64,000 bases of DNA from NCBI GenBank assembly GCA_012656075.1, contig JAAKBF010000046.1, positions 62,001 through 126,000 of the forward strand. The letters are read 5' to 3'. The notes under the pieces are model-generated. The model was not told the DNA's origin and ran no database searches. It saw nothing but the letters and a program-made list of their open reading frames with translations. This document shows, piece by piece, positions 57,060 to 64,000 of the stretch. The DNA is from Phytophthora hibernalis. Lineage: Eukaryota; Oomycota; Peronosporomycetes; Peronosporales; Peronosporaceae. The stretch's first letter is position 1. Every line of letters starts with the position of its first letter. Made by a program: the position numbers and the translations under genes.

Positions 57060-57690
57060 TGCTTTCTGTTTCAGTTTGCACCGATGAGGACCGCACATGC
57101 CTCCGTTCTGCTGAAGATAAGCTGAGACGCTTTATCGTACCCACCTCACGTGCCTACGATTCTGAACTTCGGTCTATTATAATAGGGCCCTGGATATAGC
57201 GTTACTGTACATTGTACTGTGCTCTCATTTTGTCTTTGCTTGGCTCGCCAAAGTTTGGAATTTGGGATCGCTCAAATAGTTGCGGTCAGTGGTAGCCCAT
57301 TAATTGAGCTAGATTTCGCAGTGCGTGCCGTAACGACGCTTGTAGATGAGGTGACCGAGTCGAGCACAGCAGTTTCCTACTTGTCGCTCGAAAGACCGAA
57401 ATGAGCGGCAGTGCCAAACTAGCAGCGTACCCTTCTGAACGTCCGAGCTCTGTCCAACAAGTACTTCTGATTCAGGGCACGTGCTGCTCTGGTCAACAGC
57501 GTTCGCCTCTGACGTTTGAGTCCGTTGGAACACTCGTGGGAGGCAGATGGCAGCACTAGTCGCTGATGAATCCAGCGATCCCGTCACGCAAGTCCAGCTA
57601 CTGTATGGCATTTTGATGTGGACATCCATGAGCAGATGGATGGAGTCGCAGGCACCGCATCTTCGAACTTTGACACGCTTGACGAGTAAT
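57060..57690 (+). pseudogene. Decayed coding remnants downstream of COG3
   Basis: Protein-like pieces appear in changing frames: DEDRTCLRSAEDKLRRF near 57080-57130, VAVSGSPLIELDFAVRA and TLVDEVTESSTAVSYLS near 57275-57395, QMAALVADESSDPVTQVQLL near 57545-57605, and VDIHEQMDGVAGTASSNF ending in a stop near 57690. They are in order on the plus strand and could be one old gene. Several stops intervene. I do not recognise the family. Confidence 0.4.
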
Positions 57691-58072
57691 TGATAAGCTT
57701 TTGAAAACTTTTCATTGAAAAGCTAGACTCGTGGTACGACCTGAACGATGCTCAACTCACTCTAAAATCACTCTGAAGTAGGCCCATTCCGCACCATTAT
57801 TATACACCCGTCTCAAGTCTAGAGTCAAGGAGTCTTGACCGGAAGGCCGACGCCTCAATCAGCCGCCATCTGCTTTCGTAGTGTTCGGACAATGAAAAAC
57901 TGGTGAAACGTGAACGATGAGATAACGGCGGTGCATCAGGAAGACATGGCTCTAGTATTTGTCGTTTCAGTATCCACCTCTGTCGGAGGCGATCCCACGC
58001 CACGTTACATGTAGTAGTCGGCGAGCGCTTCAACTCGATGGCCGTCGCGTTCGAACAGCGGAGGCCTCACTC

Positions 58073-58086
58073 TCACAACGCAATTT
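58073..58086 (+). promoter_or_regulatory. Inr-like element of the first GH5 gene
   Basis: TCACAACGCAATTT matches the oomycete Inr consensus at 11 of 14 positions, with the CAATTT half perfect. It lies 22 bases upstream of the ATG at 58109, supporting that start over the longer open frame that begins at 57959. Confidence 0.4.
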
Positions 58087-58108
58087 GCTTCTCCACGAAC
58101 ACTTCACC

Positions 58109-59461
58109 ATGCTTCGTCGACTTGCATGCCTGACTGCCACGCTGGCCGTGTTTTCGGCGACATCGACGACCGCCACGACCTTCACGACACTAGGCAGTGA
58201 ATATGGCGCCAACACGGTGGCCCGGGTCGCAGCTACGGACGACGTCTCCCAGTACGATACGACGGTCCAAGTGAATACAACGGGCTCGAATCAAGGTCAA
58301 AGCAGTACGACCCAGCAACAGAGCCACATCCAGCACAGCATCCGCAATGGCGACGTCTCCAGTATCGGTGTGAACCTCGGCTCGTGGCTCGTGGCAGAGC
58401 ACTGGATGACCGGCGCCGCCGATTTCTGGAAGGGCGTGAGCGACGACGACGCCGGCAAGGGCGAGTACACTGCAATCTCAATGGCGTCGGACCCTGACAC
58501 GATCCGCTCCAACTTGGACTACCACCACCGCACCTTCATCACCGAGAGCGACATCGCCGACATTGCGGCTGCCGGAATCAACACAGTGCGCGTGCCAGTG
58601 GGCTATTGGATCGTGGGCTTCGACAACAATGACCCGTCCGGCGAAGCAGCGTGGGAACAGTTCTCGAACGGCACATTAAAGTACCTGGACCTGTTGATCA
58701 CGGACTGGGCCAAGACGCACAACGTCGCCGTGCTCATTAGCACACATGCCGCCAAGGGCTCGCAGAACGGCGCCGACCACTCGTCCCCGTGCGACCCGGG
58801 CAAGTCGCACTGGAGCGCGTACGACGAGAACATGGCCAACACGATCTCGATGGTCACGTTCCTGGCCGACCGCTACAAGGACGAGGACGCGTTCCTGGGC
58901 ATCGGCCTGCTCAACGAGCCCAACGCGTCCACGGACGAGGGCAAGCTCTACGCCTACTACGAACAGGCCTACGCGGCCATCAGAGAGACGGGCTCCGACT
59001 GCGTGTTGAGTGTGGCTCCGCTACTCTATAAGCAGTCGCCCGACGTCATGACGGACTTTATGCAGGCGCCGAGCTACACCAACGTGTGGGTTGAGTGGCA
59101 CCCGTACTTCGTGTGGGGCTACGAGAACACGAGCGACTACGACCTGACCAACACGGCCGTCAAGGTCAACTTCCAGAACAGCGTGAGCCAGTGGAACGCG
59201 CGAGAGAACCACAACCGCCTCTTCATCGGCGAGTGGAGCTTCGCCACGGCCGGCAAGTTCGGCGACGATCAGGAGGGCTACTACGAGTTCTGCCAGGCCA
59301 TGGTGGACGTCATGTACCAGACTGGCGCCGGCTTCACCTTCTGGAGCTGGCGGCTCTACGGTGACGAGTCCGGCTTCAACGCTTGGTCACTGCGCAGTGT
59401 GTTGCGTGACGACCGACTCAAGACCATCTTCTTCTCGGGCGGCTCGACGCAGCAGAGCTAA
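58109..59461 (+). CDS. Secreted GH5 exo-1,3-beta-glucanase, copy 1
   Basis: A 450-residue protein with signal peptide (MLRRLACLTATLAVFSA) and a Thr/Gln-rich linker of about 60 residues. The catalytic domain carries GVNLGSWLVAEHWM, VRVPVGYW, LLNEPN (acid/base Glu), EWHPYFVWG and FIGEWSFAT (nucleophile Glu). These are hallmarks of GH5 glucan 1,3-beta-glucosidases of the yeast Exg1 type. Such enzymes trim beta-1,3-glucan from the non-reducing end and act in wall remodelling or digestion of host glucan. ATG 58109 is chosen because it precedes the signal peptide and follows an Inr-like site. The frame is intact. A paralogue follows 416 bp downstream in the same orientation. Confidence 0.93.
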   Translation: MLRRLACLTATLAVFSATSTTATTFTTLGSEYGANTVARVAATDDVSQYDTTVQVNTTGSNQGQSSTTQQQSHIQHSIRNGDVSSIGVNLGSWLVAEHWMTGAADFWKGVSDDDAGKGEYTAISMASDPDTIRSNLDYHHRTFITESDIADIAAAGINTVRVPVGYWIVGFDNNDPSGEAAWEQFSNGTLKYLDLLITDWAKTHNVAVLISTHAAKGSQNGADHSSPCDPGKSHWSAYDENMANTISMVTFLADRYKDEDAFLGIGLLNEPNASTDEGKLYAYYEQAYAAIRETGSDCVLSVAPLLYKQSPDVMTDFMQAPSYTNVWVEWHPYFVWGYENTSDYDLTNTAVKVNFQNSVSQWNARENHNRLFIGEWSFATAGKFGDDQEGYYEFCQAMVDVMYQTGAGFTFWSWRLYGDESGFNAWSLRSVLRDDRLKTIFFSGGSTQQS

Positions 59462-59846
59462 CTCAAGTGCGACGTACAACTACTAGTTTTATTGCCTGTT
59501 TTTCGGTGTAGCCAGCCGTAGTACATGATGTAGGATACAAGCACCACCGAAAATAGATTGCCTTTTCATCCAAGTTGTGGTCGAGGAGCTTTTGGTGATC
59601 GATGATAGCTGGCTGCGCAGCCCTGGCTATCTGTATCAGTGGCCATTCTGGTCGGACTGTCATCTTGAGTCAAGATTCTTGACCATCTTTTGGATGCTTT
59701 GCAAATCCTACGCTGCGCTTTTCATGAATGACGTGACGACGACTACAGAGTTTCGCCAGGAGGATGTCTCCATCTGTCACTTGCGTCGATGATCGATGTG
59801 CACGATGGACCAGAAGGATGCAACACGAGTCCAGCCATCGATGACG

Positions 59847-59860
59847 CCACTTGTCAATTT
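59847..59860 (+). promoter_or_regulatory. Inr-like element of the second GH5 gene
   Basis: CCACTTGTCAATTT matches the Inr consensus at 11 of 14 positions with a perfect CAATTT half, like the copy upstream of the first GH5 gene. It is 17 bases from the ATG at 59878, a short but possible leader. Confidence 0.35.
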
Positions 59861-59877
59861 ACAGCCTCGCGACCATC

Positions 59878-61263
59878 ATGTTGCGCTTCTTCTCTTATTT
59901 GCTGCTCGCTTTGGCTGTCACTTCGGCCACCACCTTCGACAGTTCGGACAGCTCAAGCTCCGTGCAGCAATTGGTGGGCACAGTGCAGATCCAAGAAGGC
60001 TCCGATACGTCCGAGTCCACGAATGTCGGAGCGTCCACTTCGACCCACGTCCAGTTCAGTATCCGCAATGGCTCCACGACCAGCAAAGGCGTGAACCTCG
60101 GCTCGTGGCTCGTGGCCGAGAACTGGATGACCAGTTCCGCCGACTTTGGACTGGGGCCGTGAATGCCTCCCAAGGGGAATACACGGCCATCGCTCAAGCC
60201 ACCGATCCGGACGCCATCCGGTCGCACCTCGAGTACCACCACTCGACCTTCATTAACGAGAGCGACATCGCCGAAATCGCGGCCGTGGGTATCAACACTG
60301 TGCGCGTTCCCATCGGGTACTGGATCGTAGGCTTCGACCACAATGACCCGTCGGGGAAAGCCGAGTGGGAGGTCTACACGAACGGAACCCTCAAGTACCT
60401 GGACCTTCTGGTCACAGATTGGGCAAAAGAAGTACAACGTGGCGGTGCTATTGAGCATCCACGCAGCCAAAGGTTCGCAGAACGGAGCGGACCATTCGTC
60501 ACCTAGTGTGTACGGCTCAGAGTTGTGGGGGTCGTTCGCTGAGAACGTCAACAACACCATCTCGATGGTCTCGTACCTGGCCGAGAGGTACCAGGACGAG
60601 GAAGCCTTTCTCGGCTTCGGTCTGCTCAACGAACCCAATGGAGATACAACCACGGACGTCCTGTACGACTACTACGAACGAGCATACTCAGCCATCCGAG
60701 AAACCGGTAGCGAGTGCGTGTTGACGGTGGCCCCACTGCTGTCCCAGCAATCCGCCACTGTACTCACGGACTTCATGCTGGCACCCGCGTACACGAATGT
60801 GTGGGTTGAGTGGCACCCGTACTTTGTCTGGGGCTACGACGACGTGTCGGATGAGGACCTCGTGAGCACGAGTGTTAAAGTCAACTTCCAGAACAGCGTG
60901 AGCACGTGGAACTTGGTGGACGGCCACAATCGCCTCTTCATCGGCGAGTGGTGCTTCGCCACCAATGGCAAGTTTGAGGATGACGAGGACTTGTTCTACG
61001 AGTTTGCTCAGGCTCAGACGGACGTGGTGGACCAGGCAGGAGGCGGTTGGACCTACTGGAGCTGGCGCATCTACGAGGACGAGACGGGGGACAACATGTG
61101 GTCACTGCGCGCAGTGTTGCGTGACGACAAGCTCAAGGAGATCCTCTTCCCGTCCAGCAGTGGCAGCTCCTCCGTTACGATCTCCACAGCCAGCTCCAGT
61201 GACCAGGAACAACAGCAAGTGCAGACTGGTAGCTCCACCGATCAGACACAGCAGCAGTCGTGA
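59878..61263 (+). CDS. Secreted GH5 exo-1,3-beta-glucanase, copy 2
   Basis: Tandem paralogue of the gene at 58109-59461. It has a signal peptide (MLRFFSYLLLALAVTSA), a Ser/Thr-rich linker, GVNLGSWLVAENWM, VRVPIGYW, LLNEPN and FIGEWCFAT with both catalytic Glu. It ends in a Gln/Ser-rich tail (SSSDQEQQQVQTGSS) that copy 1 lacks, giving about 461 residues. Two frame breaks exist: one T missing in the run at 60145-60147 (expected Trp codon, DFW as in copy 1), and one extra base near 60428 (WAKKYNVAV expected, WAKTHNVAV in copy 1). One loss and one gain leave the total length divisible by three. I read it as a functional gene with sequence errors; the free tail may help wall binding. Confidence 0.88.
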
Positions 61264-61890
61264 AAACTCTATCTAGTCGCGTTGTATGTAGATCAATTGC
61301 GTGGAAAGCCTCATCGCTCCGCTTCGAGCAGAAACTACGAGGTCGTGCAGTAACAACCTTGAGCAGATAGAAGCAGCTTTTTCAAACCATTTTTGACTCA
61401 CCCTATCTTTGGGTACAGACGTCTTCGTCAAGGGCTATTCAAGAAGTTGTGCCTTTTGATCCGGTTTTCAGATACTTTTGCTACATTTGGTGATAAGACC
61501 GAGAAAAGGCATGATAATAGTTTAACCAGAAGGAGCATTCGATTTGCCTTCAAGTAGCTGCTGTGAGGTATTTTGGCGCCCTCATCTTCATCTTCGCACC
61601 AGCAGCATCTCAGACTCAAAGCTCACCAAGTGTTTTGCAACGGCTAAGCACTGGGAGCGACAACTATTTGTGCGTGTAGCAACTCCACATCGCAGGCAGT
61701 AGCTAAATAAAACTGCTTTGGATCGACCAGAGCTGCAGGAATGCAGTTTTCCGTTGCGTCCCAATCTTGGCGAGTTTCAAAAGCAAGTTGCGTGCTTGGG
61801 ACACCTCATTCTCTTTTGTCTTCGGCGCGTTCGGTAGTGTGAACGAGCAAGACCGACGCTTTTCAGGATTTATTTTCCAGGTTGGCGACG
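61264..61890. other. Intergenic interval
   Basis: About 630 bp between the second GH5 gene and the prominin-like gene. No open frame with protein character and no repeat of note is visible. It should contain the prominin-like promoter; a TTTTCCAG just before 61881 resembles a 3' splice site, so a 5' non-coding exon is possible. Confidence 0.4.
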
Positions 61891-64000
61891 ATGGGGCCCA
61901 GAGGTATGACCACTAAGCTGGTATTAGTGTCGTTGCTTGCTTTGAGCTGCGTTGCCACGACACAAGCGGCTGAGCAGTCACTTGAGCTGATTTCCAAGTT
62001 GCGCGGATTCAGCCGAGAGACGTTCGAGCAGCAGCAAGGATACCCATTCAACTATGCTATTGCCACCAGGCGACTCGATACTGATACAACTGAGGCGGAC
62101 GCATCTGCTAAGGCCAATGAAGTGGGCGCTTCGGTGCGCAAAGCGATCAAGCAGCTACGAAAAGGAACTGACAAGTTCTACCAAGACCTCATCACTGCTG
62201 CCAAGATTTACATGTGCGAACAAGACGTCAAGAAAAGCAAGAAGGGCCCCACCATACGCTATGTGAGCTGCAGTGATGACAAAGCCTACAAGGATGACAA
62301 CGGCGACCCTGTCAAGCTCACGATAACGGAATTGACCGACAGCGACGTTAAAGCAAACTACGACCAAGGTCTGTGTGAGATCAACCCAGACTGCTACTGG
62401 GCTGAAATCCTGCCTGGCGACACGACTCGCGCGAAAGTGTACGCGGACGCAGATAGCACCATGAATGCGTCAGCTGCCGATGCCCAGATCAAGGAGTGGT
62501 TAACAGGGATCATTGGTTTCGTGATTCCGGGCATCGTGCTGGGCGTTTTGAGTCTGTTGACGATGGTCTTTTCCTGATCTGTCGCTGCTGCTGCAACCGA
62601 TGCGGCGGTCGCTTCCCACGTGAGGAGGGATACACGTGCATGCAGAAGTTTTTGCCACTGCTGTTCTTCCTGCTCTTTGCCATTGGCGTCGTCGTCGTGT
62701 CTGCTGCAGCATTTCTCTACCGGGGCACAATGCTTACGGCTGTGGATGACTTGTTCAATTCAACGTCGGGCATTTTGGATAACGGGAGCGACTGGATCGT
62801 CAGAATTCGCACTCCGATGGAGGAAATTGCTGCACAGGTGAACAGTTCGGCTGATAGTGTCAAGACCAAGCTGGCTGATACTGATTTCATCGATAGCGGC
62901 CTTGACAATATCACTGGCAAGCTCAGGGCGATCGGAACAACCTATGGCAGCACGAGCAAGATCCCGACGGGCTGTACAGTCGATTCAACGAAACCAAATG
63001 CGTGTTTGGAATGCACGGAGTGTAGTGAGATCGGTACGAAGGCAAATACGGCTGCAAGTGAGGTAGACAAAACCTCCGGGCCGGGCGTGAAGGAACTGAG
63101 CAACGTCAAGAAGGAGCTGAATTCCCAGCTCGTAGATATCTCGGACACGGTTCAAAGCTCGGTGGGCACCCAAGTGGGAACGGCCAATAATTTCCTGGGT
63201 ACGGTTGACGACACGAAGGGTGACGTGAAGGACTACGACAAGAAGTTCCAGGACTACCGGGACATGCTGGGCTACGCTATCATGTCCTTATTTGCCCTTG
63301 CATTGGTGGTCATCGTGATCGGTTTCGTCGGCATTCTCTTCGGCCTCACGCCACTGAAGGCGCTGGCCAACATCATGCACATCGCCTACTTCCTCGGCTT
63401 CATTGCGCTTTTCATCACGTTCGTTATTAGCGCCATCGTGCTGGCAGTTGGCGTTGTGCTGGGAGACGCGTGCGAAGTGACCATGATTTTCACCACTAAC
63501 TGGACTGTGCCGCTTGGTGACTCTGCGAAAGCTCTGGACGCCTGCTTCCAGAACGAGTCGCTGATGGAAGTGTTCAACCTGTCGGACAAGCTCAGTTTCG
63601 CTCGAGGTGGAATTGAGTTCCCGGATCTTGACATGGAATCGGTGCTTGACTTCTCTCAGTTGACCACCTTTTCTACTGACATGGATAAGGTCACCACAGA
63701 TTCGTTTAGCCCCACGCTCAACTCTGACTTCACCACTGCTTTGGACACTTTCAACTCATACGCCATTCAGTCCACCGGAACATGCCAAATTACAGGCGCG
63801 CAGTACGACACAGTCGCGAAAATCCTGAATCCTTGGACAACTAATGGTGACGCCAAGTCGGGAACTGCTATCGATTACATCAAGGCACACTACGACGATT
63901 TCGATACGTCCTGCCCCGGCACTGGAGGTAACGGCAAGGCATTTACGTGTGTCTCCAGCTCGTGTTTTTTCTCTGTGTTCATGGGAGAACAGTTCCAATT
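61891..64000 (+). CDS. Prominin-like multi-span membrane protein, 3' end cut by window
   Basis: The start (MGPRGMTTKLVLVSLLALSC) carries a signal sequence; ATG 61906 is an alternative. An extracellular region of about 180 residues leads to TM1 (IIGFVIPGIVLGVLSLLTMV). Next comes a short Cys-rich loop, CRCCCNRCGG, characteristic of prominins after TM1. TM2 is FLPLLFFLLFAIGVVVVSA. A long extracellular loop with paired Cys and N-glycosylation sites follows, then TM3 (YAIMSLFALALVVIVIGFVG), TM4 (YFLGFIALFITFVISAIVL) and a second long loop that runs off the window. This order matches prominin (CD133) topology; prominins bind cholesterol and shape membrane protrusions. One T is missing in the run at 62569-62572; otherwise the frame is open to the end. 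Confidence 0.75.

Noticed and set aside
57959..58108. 50-residue N-terminal extension of GH5 copy 1
   Set aside because: The extension has no signal peptide character and precedes an internal Met with a clear signal peptide and Inr-like site.
1..64000. CRISPR array, bacterial operons or ribosome binding sites
   Set aside because: No regularly spaced short repeats were seen, and the introns and gene families are eukaryotic.

Overview
The window looks like draft nuclear sequence from an oomycete, most likely Phytophthora or a close relative. The evidence is: short GT-AG introns of about 50-90 bp; oomycete-type initiator (Inr) matches close upstream of several start codons; a giant secreted thrombospondin-repeat protein with the architecture of the Phytophthora zoospore adhesive Vsv1; secreted GH3 and GH5 beta-glucan hydrolases; and a mix of Crypton, MULE, Tc1/mariner, Copia and PIF1/Helitron-helicase debris.

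Layout. 1-6.3 kb: AT-rich, repeat-rich, with a dead DDE transposase and a TA-flanked MITE. 6.3-10.7 kb: convergent GH3 glycosidase and purple acid phosphatase. 10.7-25.6 kb: transposon graveyard, with a decayed Crypton, a tRNA-like/SINE head, a PIF1-like helicase end, a Copia RNase H fragment, decayed unknown genes, and a striking large inverted repeat of a MULE (20773-25027). 25.8-33.0 kb: Vsv1-like adhesin (47 repeats by my count). 33.6-38.4 kb: ankyrin-Roc-COR (ROCO) protein with one exon per ankyrin repeat. 39.1-48.9 kb: compact housekeeping block, with MUS81, an Aurora-like kinase, a small coiled-coil protein divergent from LSM8, a decayed secreted protein, a COQ7-like protein lacking the di-iron histidines, a dynein light chain and an unknown Ser/Asn-rich protein. 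49-54.1 kb: gene-poor, ending in two abutting TIR transposons. 54.2-56.9 kb: COG3. 58-61.3 kb: tandem secreted GH5 exo-1,3-beta-glucanases. 61.9 kb to the end: 5' part of a prominin-like membrane protein.

Many conserved genes are broken in frame, and nearly every break is explained by one missing base, usually in a homopolymer run. Restoring these gives total lengths divisible by three (Vsv1-like with six bases, MUS81 and Aurora with two each). I therefore read these as sequencing/assembly deletions rather than pseudogenes, and call pseudogenes only where stops and rearrangements go beyond this pattern.

There is no operon logic. The themes are extracellular (adhesin, glucanases, acid phosphatase, prominin) and basic cell biology (mitosis, DNA repair, splicing, Golgi tethering, ubiquinone, dynein). 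Exon boundaries were placed by eye from splice motifs and reading frame.
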